Part shown: piece by piece, positions 43,083 through 52,960 of the stretch | Numbering within the stretch: the first letter of the stretch is position 1 | How the letters are laid out: the number at the start of each line of letters is the position of its first letter | Origin: Achromobacter sp. Marseille-Q4962 | Lineage (GTDB): Bacteria; Pseudomonadota; Gammaproteobacteria; Burkholderiales; Burkholderiaceae_B | Assembly: GCF_943737005.1 (NCBI RefSeq) | Contig: NZ_CALSFU010000017.1 | Coordinates: 62,001 to 126,000, forward strand | Reading direction: 5' to 3' | DNA length: 64,000 nt | Notes under the pieces: generated by a model | Told to the model about the DNA's origin: nothing | Database searches by the model: none | The model's input: the letters and a program-made list of their open reading frames with translations, nothing else | Program-made: the position numbers and the translations under genes

Positions 43083-44953
43083 ACCTGTCGGGACTGCTGC
43101 TGCAGCTGCTCAACGGGCTGGCCGACGCCAGCGCGCTGTTCCTGGTGTCGGCCGGGCTGTCGCTGATCTTCGGCGTGACGCGCATCGTCAATTTCGCGCA
43201 CGGCTCGTTCTACATGCTGGGGATCTACCTGACCTGCACGCTCACCGGCCTGATGGGCGGCGGCGCGGGCTACTGGGCAGGACTGCTGCTGGCCGCCGCC
43301 GCCACCGGCATCGTGGGCGGGCTGCTCGAATGCCTGGCGCTGCGCCGCGTGTACCGCGCCCCCGAACTTTTCCAGTTGCTGGCCACTTTCGCGCTGGTGC
43401 TCATCATCGGCGACGCCGCGCTGGCCCTGTGGGGCCCGGAAGACCTGTTCGCCGCCCGCGCCCCCGGCCTGGAAGGCGCGGTCGAGATCCTGGGCCGCCG
43501 CTATCCGCAGTACGACCTGCTGCTCATCGCCGCCGGCCCGCTGGTGCTGGGCGCGCTGTGGCTGCTGCTCAAGCGCACCCGCTGGGGCCGGCTGCTGCGC
43601 GCGGCCGCCGAGAACCGCCAGATGCTGGCCGCGCTCGGCGTCAACCAGGCCTGGCTCTTCACCTCCGCCTTCACCCTCGGGGCCTTTCTCGCGGGATTGG
43701 GCGGGGCGCTGGCCGCGCCGCGCACGCCCGCCACGCTCGGGCTCGATCTGGAAGTCATCGCCAGCGCCTTCGTGGTCGTGGTGGTGGGCGGCCTGGGCTC
43801 GATTCCCGGGGCCTTCCTGGCCGCGCTGCTGATCTGCTCGGCCAAGGCCGTGTTCGTCTTCCTGGGCCAGGCGCATCTCGGCCCCTGGACGTTCAATCTC
43901 TCCAAACTCACGCTGCTGGCCGAATTCGCGGTCATGGCGGTGGTGCTGGTGCTGCGCCCCTGGGGCCTGCTGGGCCAGCCTCCCGCGCCATCCGCGCTGC
44001 CGCCGCCGCCCGAACGCCCGCTGGCGCCGTCCGGCCGGCGCGGCCGGCTGGCTTACGCGGCGCTGCTGGCGCTGCTCGCGCTCGCGCCGCTGGCGGCGGA
44101 CCGGGCGCCCTACCTGGGCATCCTGCTCACCGAGATTCTCATCGCCGCGCTCTTTGCCGCCAGCCTGCATTTCCTCACCGGCCTGGCCGGCATGACCTCC
44201 TTCGGCCACGCCGCCTGGTTCGGGCTGGGCGCGTATGGCGCGGCGCTGCTCTTCAGGCTCGCCGCTCTGCCCATGGAAGCCGCCCTGCTGCTGGGGCCCG
44301 TCGCGGCGCTCATCGGCGCGCTGGTGTTCGGCTGGTTCTGCGTGCGGCTGTCGGGGGTCTACCTCGCCATGCTCACCCTGGCCGTGGCGCAGATTCTTTG
44401 GGCGCTGGCATACCAGTGGGACGGCGTCACCGGCGGCAGCAACGGCCTGATCGGCCTGTGGCCATCGGCGTGGCTCTCGCGGGGACCGTGGTTCTATTAC
44501 CTGACGCTGGCGCTGTGCGCCGCCGGCATCTGGTGGCTGCGCCGCATCGCGTTCTCGCCGCTGGGCTATGCGCTGCGCGGCGTGCGCGACTCCGCCCAGC
44601 GCGCCGAGGCGCTGGGCATGGACACCCGCCGCATCCAATGGGCGGGCTTCGTGGCCGCCGCGCTGGCGGCGGGCATGGCCGGCTCGCTCTATGCTTACTC
44701 CAAGGGCAGCATCGCGCCCGATGTGCTGGGGGTGTCGCGCTCGGTGGACGGCCTGGTCATGGTGCTGCTGGGCGGCCTGCATGCGCTGTCGGGGCCGCTG
44801 GCCGGCGCGGCGGCCTATACCTGGCTGCAGGACGCGGCCGCGCGCAGCACCGAATACTGGCACGCGGTGCTGGGCCTGGCCATCCTGGCGCTGGTGCTGG
44901 CCTTTCCGGAAGGCCTGGCCGGCGCGCTGCGCCGGACAAGGGGACGCCGGTGA
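43079..44953 (+). CDS. Fused LivH-LivM permease of a branched-chain-type ABC transporter
   Basis: 624 residues joining two permeases that are normally separate. The N-terminal half (1-300) is LivH-like: GLSLIFGVTRIVNFAHGSFY. The C-terminal half (320-615) is LivM-like: LTGLAGMTSFGHAAWFGLGA and GVTGGSNGLIGLWPS. They are linked by a Pro-rich segment at about 300-320 (PAPSALPPPPERPLAPSG). Overlaps the genes on both sides (ATGA and GTGA), so one tightly coupled operon. Confidence 0.9.
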   Translation: MNLSGLLLQLLNGLADASALFLVSAGLSLIFGVTRIVNFAHGSFYMLGIYLTCTLTGLMGGGAGYWAGLLLAAAATGIVGGLLECLALRRVYRAPELFQLLATFALVLIIGDAALALWGPEDLFAARAPGLEGAVEILGRRYPQYDLLLIAAGPLVLGALWLLLKRTRWGRLLRAAAENRQMLAALGVNQAWLFTSAFTLGAFLAGLGGALAAPRTPATLGLDLEVIASAFVVVVVGGLGSIPGAFLAALLICSAKAVFVFLGQAHLGPWTFNLSKLTLLAEFAVMAVVLVLRPWGLLGQPPAPSALPPPPERPLAPSGRRGRLAYAALLALLALAPLAADRAPYLGILLTEILIAALFAASLHFLTGLAGMTSFGHAAWFGLGAYGAALLFRLAALPMEAALLLGPVAALIGALVFGWFCVRLSGVYLAMLTLAVAQILWALAYQWDGVTGGSNGLIGLWPSAWLSRGPWFYYLTLALCAAGIWWLRRIAFSPLGYALRGVRDSAQRAEALGMDTRRIQWAGFVAAALAAGMAGSLYAYSKGSIAPDVLGVSRSVDGLVMVLLGGLHALSGPLAGAAAYTWLQDAAARSTEYWHAVLGLAILALVLAFPEGLAGALRRTRGRR

Positions 44954-45702
44954 ACGCCCCCCTGCTGCAAGTCAGCGGCCTGCGCAAGGCTTTCGGCGGC
45001 ATCGACGCCCTGGCCGGCGTGTCGTTCGGCCTGGAGGCCGGCCGGATGCTCGCCCTCATCGGCCCCAACGGCGCCGGCAAATCCACCTGCTTCAACGTGC
45101 TGGGCGGGCAACTGCGCCCCGATGCCGGCTCGGTGCGGCTCGACGGCCGCGAACTCGTGGGGCTGCCGCCGCGCGCCATCGCGCGCCTGGGCGTGGGGCG
45201 CACGTTCCAGACGGCCGCCACGTTCCGCTCCATGACGGCGCTCGAAAACGTGCAGACCGCCCTGCTCGCGCGCGACGGCCTGATGTTCCGGGCGTGGCGC
45301 CCGGCCGCCCGGCACGCCGCCGGCGCCGCCCTGGACCTGCTGGACCAGGTGCAGATGGCGGACAAGGCCGCCCACGCCTGCGGCGCGCTGGCCTACGGCG
45401 ACGTGAAGCGTGTGGAACTGGCCATGGCCCTGGCCGCCGCGCCGCGGCTGCTGCTCATGGACGAACCCACCGCCGGCATGACGGCCAGGGAACGGCACGC
45501 GCTCATGCAGCTCACGCGCACGCTGGCCGACACGCGGCGCATGGCGGTGCTGTTCACTGAGCACAGCCTGGACGTGGTGTTCAAGCATGCCGACCGCATC
45601 GCCGTGCTGGTGCGCGGCAGCCTGCTGGCCGAAGGCGCGCCCGCCGAGATCGCGGCGGACGAGCGCGTGCGGGCCGCCTACCTCGGAACCGAAGCGCCCT
45701 GA
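44950..45702 (+). CDS. Branched-chain-type ABC transporter ATPase (LivG-like)
   Basis: 250 residues starting with GTG that overlaps the permease stop (GTGA). Walker A is GPNGAGKST, signature LAYGDVKRVELAMAL (usually LSYG-x-Q), Walker B LLLMDEPTAGM, and the switch is TEHSLDVVF. No LivF-type second ATPase follows; the next gene is a leftward hemerythrin protein. The importer either uses a LivG homodimer or recruits a LivF encoded elsewhere. Confidence 0.9.
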   Translation: MNAPLLQVSGLRKAFGGIDALAGVSFGLEAGRMLALIGPNGAGKSTCFNVLGGQLRPDAGSVRLDGRELVGLPPRAIARLGVGRTFQTAATFRSMTALENVQTALLARDGLMFRAWRPAARHAAGAALDLLDQVQMADKAAHACGALAYGDVKRVELAMALAAAPRLLLMDEPTAGMTARERHALMQLTRTLADTRRMAVLFTEHSLDVVFKHADRIAVLVRGSLLAEGAPAEIAADERVRAAYLGTEAP

Positions 45703-45737
45703 AGCGGGCCGCCGGCAAGCTCTCCGCGGGTCGCGGC

Positions 45738-46286
45738 TCAGGCGGCGCCGCCGCCGCGGCGCGCCCGCATGGCGCGGCCGATTTCCGCCAGCGCGTCGTC
45801 GGACAGCAGCCGCGCCGCCATGGGCAGCAGTTCGTCCTCTTCGCGCCGGATGTGCGCCGCATAGGCCTGCGCGAACGCCTGCACCGTCTCGGGCGGCAGC
45901 GCCGCCGGGCGGCCGGCGCCGATCTCGCCCAGCGCGGCCCGCAACGGCGTCCAGCGCCGTTCCAGTTCGCGGTGCTCGGCCGCCAGCCCGTCCACCAGCC
46001 CGTGCAGACAGGTGGCGTCGGATCCGGCCATGGATTCGATCAGCGCCGGAAACAGATCGGTTTCTTCATCTTCGTGATGCAGCACGGCCGCCGTCTCGAA
46101 GTACCGCAGCACGCTCATGGCCGCGCTCTGCGCGGACGCATCGCTGCCATGCCGCGCCAGATGGGCGGCCAGCCGCTCCAGCGTGGCGCATTGGCGCGCG
46201 ATGCGCTGGTGGCAGGCCGACAGCAGCGCCAGCGGCTCGTCGGGGCCGGGAGCAGGCCCCGGCCCGAAGGAAATGCCCACGACCAT
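45738..46286 (-). CDS. Hemerythrin-domain protein
   Basis: 182 residues, a four-helix bundle of the hemerythrin-like cation-binding family. The ligand-type residues are seen in ACHQRIARQC, LHHEDEETDLFPALIES, EHRELERRW and HIRREEDELLPMAARLL, in the order and spacing of the H-HxxxE-H-HxxxxD pattern. A di-iron site for O2, NO or iron sensing is likely. Single gene, convergent with the ABC operon and followed upstream by the carboxypeptidase gene. Confidence 0.85.
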   Translation of the reverse strand: MVVGISFGPGPAPGPDEPLALLSACHQRIARQCATLERLAAHLARHGSDASAQSAAMSVLRYFETAAVLHHEDEETDLFPALIESMAGSDATCLHGLVDGLAAEHRELERRWTPLRAALGEIGAGRPAALPPETVQAFAQAYAAHIRREEDELLPMAARLLSDDALAEIGRAMRARRGGGAA

Positions 46287-46313
46287 ACCCTTGCCTCCTC
46301 GTTCGTCCGTCCG

Positions 46314-47474
46314 TTACCCCGCGTGGCCATGCCACCAGAGGCGCACGGTATCCCAGGCCCGGCCCACGAAGCCCGCCTCGGGCACCGGCTCCAGCGCCAC
46401 CACCGGAAACTGCATGGCCGGTTTGCCGTCCACCAGGACCCGCAGCGAGCCCACCGGCGCCTGCGCGGCGATGGGCGCCACCAGCGGCTCCCGGGGCGTC
46501 CATACGCGCTCGACCTTGGCGCCCGCCGGCACGGTGACATAGGCGTCGCGCGCGACGCCCGCCTTGACGATGTCGGCCTCGCCCTTCCAGACCTGGGGCG
46601 TGGCCAGTTCCTGGCCCTTGGCGTAGAGCTTGATGGTATTGAACCCATGAAATCCCCATTCCAGCAACTGCCGGCTTTCCTGGGTGCGCGCCTTGTCCGA
46701 GTCCGTGCCCAGCACCACCGCGATCAGGCGCCGCGGATCCGCGCCGTTCGGCCGCTGCGCGCTGGCGATGATGCAGTACCCGGCCGCCTCGGTGTGGCCG
46801 GTTTTCAGCCCGTCCACGGAAGGGTCCAGCCACAGCAGGCGGTTGCGGTTGCGCTGGGTGATGTTGTTGTACGTGAACTCGCGCGCCGAATCGTAAGTGC
46901 GGTAGAGATCGGGATAGTCGCGGATCAGGCGCGTGGCCAGCGTGGCCAGGTCGCCGGCGGTGGAGTACGTCTGCGGGTCGGGCAGGCCGTGCGGGCTGGC
47001 GAAATGCGTGCCGTGCAGGCCCAGCCGCGCGGCAGTCTCGTTCATGCGCGCCACGAAGGCTTCCACGCTGCCCGACACCGCTTCGGCCAGCGCCACGGCC
47101 GCATCGTTGCCCGACTGGATCATCAGCCCGCGCAGCAGGTCGTCCACCGACACGCGCGAACCCGGCTCCAGGAACATCTTCGAGCTGCCGGGCGCCACCT
47201 TCCAGGCCCGCGCGGACACCGTGACCATCTGCCGGGGCGCGAGCGTCTTGTCGCGCAGGGCGCCGAACACCACGTAAGCGGTCATGATCTTGGTGAGCGA
47301 AGCTGGCTCGATGCGCGCGTCGGCGGCATGCGAGGCGATCACCTGTCCGCTGGTTTCGTCCAGGAGCAGCCAGGCCTTGGCCGTCATGGGGGGCTGCGGA
47401 ACGGTCTGCGCGGCCGCGCCGCAGGCGCAGGCCGCCGCGACGATCAGGCTCGCCGCCAGCTTCTTCATCAACAT
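46314..47474 (-). CDS. dacC: D-alanyl-D-alanine carboxypeptidase (PBP5/6 type)
   Basis: 386 residues with a signal peptide (MKKLAASLIVAAACACG). All three serine-acyltransferase motifs are present: SLTK (Ser59-Lys62), SGN (Ser121-Asn123) and KTG (Lys225-Gly227). A C-terminal beta domain and an amphipathic terminal helix ending DTVRLWWHGHAG anchor it on the periplasmic face of the membrane. It trims the terminal D-Ala of peptidoglycan pentapeptides. Start: the ATG with GGAA eight bases upstream; another ATG is 18 bases earlier. Symbol by family (dacA/dacC not distinguished). Confidence 0.92.
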   Translation of the reverse strand: MLMKKLAASLIVAAACACGAAAQTVPQPPMTAKAWLLLDETSGQVIASHAADARIEPASLTKIMTAYVVFGALRDKTLAPRQMVTVSARAWKVAPGSSKMFLEPGSRVSVDDLLRGLMIQSGNDAAVALAEAVSGSVEAFVARMNETAARLGLHGTHFASPHGLPDPQTYSTAGDLATLATRLIRDYPDLYRTYDSAREFTYNNITQRNRNRLLWLDPSVDGLKTGHTEAAGYCIIASAQRPNGADPRRLIAVVLGTDSDKARTQESRQLLEWGFHGFNTIKLYAKGQELATPQVWKGEADIVKAGVARDAYVTVPAGAKVERVWTPREPLVAPIAAQAPVGSLRVLVDGKPAMQFPVVALEPVPEAGFVGRAWDTVRLWWHGHAG

Positions 47475-47821
47475 ATTCGTGTTTCCGTGCATGAGTGAAA
47501 TCCACGCGCGCTTCGGCGCGGCCCGCCGCAAGCGGGGCGCCGGCGCACGCGCGCCGCACATTGGAACACGAAGCGCGCGCTTGGTTCACCGCCCGCCGCG
47601 CGGGCCCGGACCACGCGCAGAACGCGGGGCCTGGAATCCGGCCGTGCGCGCGCGCATGCCTGTTTTCAGGCCCCGCGCTGCGCGGAAAACAACAGACTTC
47701 GGCACGAAACCCCGTGAAAAGCCGCAAAAACAGGCGCTCTTCCGCTATCATCGGGCGCGTGGCGTTTATTGCCGATATCCGGCGCGCGCCGCCTCATGTC
47801 CTCAACATACGGATTTTGACC
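47475..47821. other. 347-bp divergent spacer between dacC and the histone-like gene
   Basis: Contains promoters for two diverging genes. A dyad at 47659-47689 has outer arms TGTTTTC and GAAAACA and an inner CCGCG/CGCGG stem. A possible -10 TATCAT lies at about 47744-47749 for the rightward gene. Nothing else recognised. Confidence 0.35.
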
Positions 47822-48280
47822 ATGGCCACGAAAGCTAAAGCTCCTGCCAAGAAAGTCACCAAACCCGCCGCCAAGGCGCCCGCCAAGAAGGCCACCGCCG
47901 CCAAGCCCGCCGTGAAGCCGGCCGCCAAGAAGCCCGTCGCGGCCAAGAAGGTCGCCGCCGCTCCCAAGGCAATCAAGACCGCCCTGAACAAGACCCAGCT
48001 CGTCGCCTACCTGGTCGAGCAATCGGGCGTCGAGGCCAAGTCGGTCAAGGCCGTGCTGGCCAGCCTGGAAGCCTCGGTGCTGGGCTCCGTGGACAAGAAG
48101 GGCGCTGGCGAATTCACGCTGCCCGGCCTGTTCAAGGTTTCGGTGCAGAAGGTTCCCGCCAAGCCCAAGCGCTTCGGCAAGGATCCGTTCACCGGCGAAG
48201 AGCGCTGGTTCCCGGCCAAGCCGGCTTCGGTGAAGGTCAAGGTCCGCCCGCTCAAGAAGCTGAAAGACGCCGCGCAGTAA
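47822..48280 (+). CDS. HU-type DNA-binding protein with N-terminal H1-like tail
   Basis: 152 residues. The first 55 are a Lys/Ala/Pro-rich tail with repeated AAKxPxAKK units (H1/AlgP-like). Residues about 56-150 form an HU/IHF domain: LNKTQLVAYLVEQSGVEAKS, GEFTLPGLFKVSVQKVPAKP, and a DNA-binding beta arm RFGKDPFTGEERWFPAKPAS. The product is very basic and should compact DNA. It resembles the bipartite histone-like proteins reported in Bordetella; the exact counterpart is not claimed. Strong terminator downstream, single gene. Confidence 0.87.
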   Translation: MATKAKAPAKKVTKPAAKAPAKKATAAKPAVKPAAKKPVAAKKVAAAPKAIKTALNKTQLVAYLVEQSGVEAKSVKAVLASLEASVLGSVDKKGAGEFTLPGLFKVSVQKVPAKPKRFGKDPFTGEERWFPAKPASVKVKVRPLKKLKDAAQ

Positions 48281-48307
48281 TTCGCGCCGTTTTTCCGGTC
48301 AAGCCGG

Positions 48308-48348
48308 AAAGGCCCGCCTCGCAACGAGGCGGGCCTTTCTTTTTTTTT
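48308..48348 (+). terminator. Terminator of the histone-like gene
   Basis: AAAGGCCCGCCTC-GCAAC-GAGGCGGGCCTTT: a 13-bp perfect stem followed by a run of T. Very strong intrinsic terminator. Confidence 0.93.
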
Positions 48349-48399
48349 GCGCCCTTTCTTCGCCCTATTTGCCTGCGTGCCTGTCATGACGCTAGAATT

Positions 48400-48429
48400 T
48401 ATCTTCATGTAAAGATACTTCATCTGAAG
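48400..48429. promoter_or_regulatory. Two adjacent dyads before the MarR gene
   Basis: TATCTT-CATGTA-AAGATA (48400-48417) and CTTCA-TC-TGAAG (48418-48429) lie next to each other and end two bases before the marR-type ATG, covering its ribosome-binding region. Likely autoregulatory MarR operators. Confidence 0.55.
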
Positions 48430-48431
48430 AT

Positions 48432-48956
48432 ATGCCCCACGCCGCCTCCGATGCCGTCGATGCGATCATCGCGCAATGGAACGCTCAGTGCCCCGGCCTG
48501 GACGTTTCCCCCATGCAGGTCCTCACGCGCCTGTTCCGCTTCAATGCCTTCGCCACGCGCAACGTCACGCGCGGCTTCCAGGAACTCGGCCTGCACCAGG
48601 GCGAGTTCGACGTCCTGGCCACGCTGTACCGCAGCGGCCCGCCCTACGCCCTGAATCCGCAGAAGCTGGTGGAAACGCTGCTGCTGACCTCCGGCGCCAT
48701 GACCAACCGCCTGGACCGCCTTGAGAACGCGGGCCTGCTCACCCGCAGCCCCAATCCGGAAGACCGGCGCGGCACCATCGTGTCGCTCACCGACGCGGGC
48801 CTGCGCGCCATCCGACAGGCGCTCAAGCGCTACCTCAAGGATCTCGAAGCCCTGCTCGCCCCGCTCTCGGCCGCCGAGCGCAAGCAGCTCGCCGGCCTGC
48901 TGCGCAAGCTGCTGTTGCCGCAAGACCGCGAAACCCCGGGCGGCATCGGCAGTTGA
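48432..48956 (+). CDS. MarR-family transcriptional regulator
   Basis: 174 residues, winged helix MarR fold: YALNPQKLVETLLLTSGAMT is the recognition helix region and NPEDRRGTIVSLTDAGLRAI the wing. A dyad pair covers its start. It lies 37 bases before an MFS exporter gene, the common arrangement for a repressor and its efflux pump. Ligand unknown. Confidence 0.9.
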   Translation: MPHAASDAVDAIIAQWNAQCPGLDVSPMQVLTRLFRFNAFATRNVTRGFQELGLHQGEFDVLATLYRSGPPYALNPQKLVETLLLTSGAMTNRLDRLENAGLLTRSPNPEDRRGTIVSLTDAGLRAIRQALKRYLKDLEALLAPLSAAERKQLAGLLRKLLLPQDRETPGGIGS

Positions 48957-48993
48957 GCCGCCCGATTCCCACGATTTGCCTGCATTCCCGGAC

Positions 48994-50214
48994 ATGACCT
49001 CCGCTTCCCCGACCGTCGACACGCCCACGCTTACCGCCCCCGTCATCCTGCTCATGGCCGCCGCCTGCGGCCTGAGCGTGGCCAGCAACTACTACGCCCA
49101 GCCGCTGCTGCACACCATCGGCCAGGAGTTCGGCCTGTCCACCGCGGCCGCGGGCGGCATCGTCACCACGGCGCAGCTCAGCTACGCGGCCGGCCTGATG
49201 CTGCTCGTGCCGCTGGGCGACATGGTCGAGCGCCGCGCGCTCATCGTGCTCATGACGCTGCTCTCGTCGGCCTCGCTGCTGCTCAGCGCCTTCGCGCCCA
49301 GCATCACGCTGCTGATGGCCGGCACGGCCGTCACCGGCATGCTGTCGGTGGTGGCGCAGGTGCTGGTGCCTTTCGCTGCCACGCTGGCCGCCCCGCACGA
49401 GCGCGGACGCGCCGTGGGCACGGCGATGAGCGGCTTGCTGCTCGGCATCCTGCTGGCGCGCACGGCCGCCGGCGCGCTCGCCGATCTCGGGAGCTGGCGC
49501 ACGGTGTACTGGGTGGCCTCCGGCCTCATGCTGGCCATGTCCTGCGCGCTCTGGCGCGTGCTGCCGCGCTACCGCAGCCCCGCGGGCCTGAGCTATCCGC
49601 GCCTGCTGGGCTCCATCGCGCGCATCTTCGTCGAAGAACCGCACTTCCGCGCGCGCTCGATCCTGGGCGGCCTGCTGTTCGCGTCGTTCAGCATGCTGTG
49701 GACGCCCCTCACCTTCCTGCTCTCCGGGCCGCCCTATCAGTACAGCAACACCACGATCGGCCTGTTCGGGCTGGCCGGCGCCGCCGGCGCCTATGCCGCC
49801 AACCGCTTCGGCAAGCTGGCCGACCGGGGCCGGGGCAATTTCGCCACGCTGGCTGGCCTGGCACTGCTGCTGGCCGCCTGGGGCCTGCTGGCCTTCGGGC
49901 AGCATTCGGTGGCCGCGCTGCTGGCCGGCATCCTGGCGCTGGACCTGGCCATCCAGGGCGTGCACGTCACCAACACGAGCGTGGTCTACCGCCTGCGACC
50001 CGAGGCGCGCAGTCGCCTGACCGCCGGCTACATGACCAGCTACTTCGCGGGCGGCGCGTCGGGCTCGCTGCTTTCGGCCTGGCTGTACAGCCACTGGGGC
50101 TGGCCAGGCGTGGCCGGCGCCGGCGCGCTGCTGGCCGCGGTTTCGCTGGCCTACGGCGCCCTGTCCCCCCACGCGCGCATTCCCGAACCGGCGCCTTCGC
50201 CTATCCGGACCTAG
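48994..50214 (+). CDS. MFS transporter (probable efflux)
   Basis: 406 residues with about twelve membrane helices of the major facilitator superfamily. It starts with a polar segment [20 protein letters not shown]; the loop [15 protein letters not shown] after helix 2 is the equivalent of motif A. Probably co-transcribed with the MarR gene and controlled by it. The cargo is not predictable; MarR linkage suggests efflux of phenolic or drug-like molecules. Confidence 0.86.
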   Translation: MTSASPTVDTPTLTAPVILLMAAACGLSVASNYYAQPLLHTIGQEFGLSTAAAGGIVTTAQLSYAAGLMLLVPLGDMVERRALIVLMTLLSSASLLLSAFAPSITLLMAGTAVTGMLSVVAQVLVPFAATLAAPHERGRAVGTAMSGLLLGILLARTAAGALADLGSWRTVYWVASGLMLAMSCALWRVLPRYRSPAGLSYPRLLGSIARIFVEEPHFRARSILGGLLFASFSMLWTPLTFLLSGPPYQYSNTTIGLFGLAGAAGAYAANRFGKLADRGRGNFATLAGLALLLAAWGLLAFGQHSVAALLAGILALDLAIQGVHVTNTSVVYRLRPEARSRLTAGYMTSYFAGGASGSLLSAWLYSHWGWPGVAGAGALLAAVSLAYGALSPHARIPEPAPSPIRT

Positions 50215-50291
50215 CACCTCCTATAATCAGGGGTTTTGGCCGCCCCCGCGCGGGGTTGGTCGTCCCTTTTTTCGCCATCGCGCACGAGCCC

Positions 50292-52949
50292 ATGCAGGAA
50301 CGCTACCACCCCACCGCCGTCGAAGCGGCCGCCCAACAGGATTGGCAGGCCCGCGACGCCTATCTGGTCCAGGAACACGCCAAGAACCCCGACGGCTCCG
50401 AGAAGCCCAAGTTCTACGCCTGCTCCATGCTGCCCTATCCCAGCGGCAAGCTCCACATGGGCCATGTGCGCAACTACACCATCAACGACATGATGGCGCG
50501 CCAGCTCCGCATGCGCGGCTACAACGTGCTCATGCCCATGGGCTGGGACGCCTTCGGCATGCCCGCGGAAAACGCGGCCATCAAGTCCAAGGTGCCGCCG
50601 GCCAAATGGACGTACGACAACATCGCCTACATGAAGAAGCAAATGAAGGCGATGGGCCTGGCGATCGACTGGTCGCGCGAGATGTGCGCCTGCGATCCCA
50701 AGTACTACAAGTGGAACCAGTGGCTGTTCCTCAAGATGCTCGAAAAAGGCGTGGCCTACCGCAAGACCCAGGTCGTCAACTGGGATCCGGTCGACCAGAC
50801 GGTGCTCGCCAACGAACAGGTCATCGACGGCCGCGGCTGGCGCTCGGGCGCGCCGGTAGAGAAGCGCGAGATCCCCGGCTACTACCTGCGCATCACCGAT
50901 TACGCCGAAGAGCTGCTGGAAGCGGTGCAGAACGGCCTGCCGGGCTGGCCCGAGCGCGTGCGCCTCATGCAGGAAAACTGGATCGGCAAGTCCGAGGGCC
51001 TGCGCTTTGCTTTCCCGCACGCCATCGCCGGCGAAGACGGCAAGCTCATCCAGGACGGCCGCCTGTACGTCTTCACCACCCGCGCCGACACCATCATGGG
51101 CGTCACCTTCTGCGCCGTGGCGCCGGAGCACCCGCTGGCCGCCCACGCCGCGCGAAGCAACCCGCGGCTGGCCGAGTTCATCGAGCAGTGCAAGCTGGGC
51201 GGAACCACCGAGGCCGAGCTCGCCACGCGCGAAAAAGAAGGCATGCCCACCGGCCTGACCGTCACCCACCCCATCACGGGCGCGGAAGTGGACGTCTGGG
51301 TCGGCAACTACGTGCTCATGACCTACGGCGACGGCGCGGTCATGGGCGTGCCCGCCCACGACGAGCGCGACTTCGCCTTCGCCAAGAAATACGGCCTGCC
51401 CATCCGCCAGGTCGTGGCGGTCGAGGGCAAGACCTACTCCGACGAAGCCTGGCAGGAGTGGTACGGCGACAAGCAGGCCGGCCGCACCGTCAACTCCGGC
51501 AAGTACGACGGCCTCGCCCACAAGGAAGCGGTCGACGCCATCGCCGCCGACCTGGGCGCGCGGGGGCTGGGCGAAAAGCAGACCACCTGGCGCCTGCGCG
51601 ACTGGGGCATCTCGCGCCAGCGCTACTGGGGCACGCCCATTCCCATCATCCACTGCCCCGACTGCGGCCCGGTGCCCGTGCCCGAGCAGGACCTGCCCGT
51701 GGTGCTGCCCGAAGACCTCATTCCCGACGGCAGCGGCAACCCGCTGACCAAGAACGAGGCCTTCCTCTCGTGCTCCTGCCCGAAGTGCGGCAAGCCCGCG
51801 CGCCGCGAAACCGACACCATGGACACCTTCGTGGACTCGTCCTGGTACTTCATGCGCTACACCTCGCCGGGCAACGACGGCGCCATGGTGGACGCCCGCA
51901 ACGACTACTGGATGCCCATGGACCAGTACATCGGCGGCATCGAGCATGCGGTCCTGCACCTGCTGTATGCGCGCTTCTGGACCAAGGTCATGCGCGACAT
52001 GAAGCTGCTCGATTTCGACGAGCCCTTCACCAAGCTGCTGTGCCAGGGCATGGTGCTCAACCACATCTATTCCCGCAAGAACGCGCAGGGCGGCATCGAG
52101 TACTTCTGGCCCGACGAGGTCGAGAACGTCTATGACGCGCGCGGCGCCATCGTGGGCGCCAAGCTCAAGTCCGACGGCTCCGAGGTCAGCTACGGCGGCG
52201 TGGGCACCATGTCCAAGTCCAAGAACAACGGCGTGGATCCGCAATCGCTCATCGACACGCTGGGCGCCGACACCGCCCGCCTCTTCGTCATGTTCGCCAG
52301 CCCGCCCGAGCAGACCCTCGAATGGTCGGATTCCGGCGTCGAAGGCTCCAACCGCTACCTGCGCCGCCTCTGGTCCGCCTGCTACCAGCATCGCGAGGCC
52401 GTGGCGCGCGGCATGGCGCACGGCGCCGGCTGGGCCGACGCGCCGGCGCCGGTCAAGGACCTGCGCCGCGAGGTCTACGGGCTGCTCAAACAGGCCGACT
52501 ACGACTACCAGCGCATCCAGTACAACACCGTGGTGTCGGCCTGCATGAAAATGCTGAACGCCATCGAAGACGCCAGGCTGCCCGAAGGCGCGCACGCCGA
52601 CGCGGCCTATGCCGAAACGCTGGGCATCCTGCTGCGCGTGCTGTACCCCGTGGTGCCGCACATCACCTGGCACCTCTGGAAAGACCTCGGCTACGCGCAG
52701 CACCTGGGCGACCTGCTGGACGCGCCCTGGCCGCACGTGGACGAAGCGGCGCTGGTCGCCGACGAGATCGAGCTCGTGCTCCAGGTCAACGGCAAGCTGC
52801 GCGGCTCCATCCGCGTGGCGGCCAAGGCGCCCAAGGAAGACATCGAGCGCATCGCCGCCGCCCAGGAAGAGGTCGCCCGCTTCCTGGAAGGCCGTCCGCC
52901 CAAGCGCGTCATCGTGGTGCCGGGCAAACTGGTCAACGTCGTAGGCTGA
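50292..52949 (+). CDS. leuS: Leucyl-tRNA synthetase
   Basis: 885 residues, class I synthetase charging tRNA-Leu. The HIGH motif is HMGH (55-58) in [14 protein letters not shown]. The editing CP1 domain spans about 220-420, with [20 protein letters not shown] and [17 protein letters not shown]. The KMSKS motif reads TMSKS (639-643), with the first lysine replaced by threonine. Start: ATG 78 bases after the MFS stop. First gene of the leuS-lptE-holA block. Confidence 0.97.
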   Translation: MQERYHPTAVEAAAQQDWQARDAYLVQEHAKNPDGSEKPKFYACSMLPYPSGKLHMGHVRNYTINDMMARQLRMRGYNVLMPMGWDAFGMPAENAAIKSKVPPAKWTYDNIAYMKKQMKAMGLAIDWSREMCACDPKYYKWNQWLFLKMLEKGVAYRKTQVVNWDPVDQTVLANEQVIDGRGWRSGAPVEKREIPGYYLRITDYAEELLEAVQNGLPGWPERVRLMQENWIGKSEGLRFAFPHAIAGEDGKLIQDGRLYVFTTRADTIMGVTFCAVAPEHPLAAHAARSNPRLAEFIEQCKLGGTTEAELATREKEGMPTGLTVTHPITGAEVDVWVGNYVLMTYGDGAVMGVPAHDERDFAFAKKYGLPIRQVVAVEGKTYSDEAWQEWYGDKQAGRTVNSGKYDGLAHKEAVDAIAADLGARGLGEKQTTWRLRDWGISRQRYWGTPIPIIHCPDCGPVPVPEQDLPVVLPEDLIPDGSGNPLTKNEAFLSCSCPKCGKPARRETDTMDTFVDSSWYFMRYTSPGNDGAMVDARNDYWMPMDQYIGGIEHAVLHLLYARFWTKVMRDMKLLDFDEPFTKLLCQGMVLNHIYSRKNAQGGIEYFWPDEVENVYDARGAIVGAKLKSDGSEVSYGGVGTMSKSKNNGVDPQSLIDTLGADTARLFVMFASPPEQTLEWSDSGVEGSNRYLRRLWSACYQHREAVARGMAHGAGWADAPAPVKDLRREVYGLLKQADYDYQRIQYNTVVSACMKMLNAIEDARLPEGAHADAAYAETLGILLRVLYPVVPHITWHLWKDLGYAQHLGDLLDAPWPHVDEAALVADEIELVLQVNGKLRGSIRVAAKAPKEDIERIAAAQEEVARFLEGRPPKRVIVVPGKLVNVVG

Positions 52950-52960
52950 TGAGGTCAAGC

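Noticed and set aside
44953-45702. LivF-type second ATPase expected after the LivG-like gene
   Set aside because: Looked for in both strands up to 46300; only the hemerythrin and carboxypeptidase genes follow.
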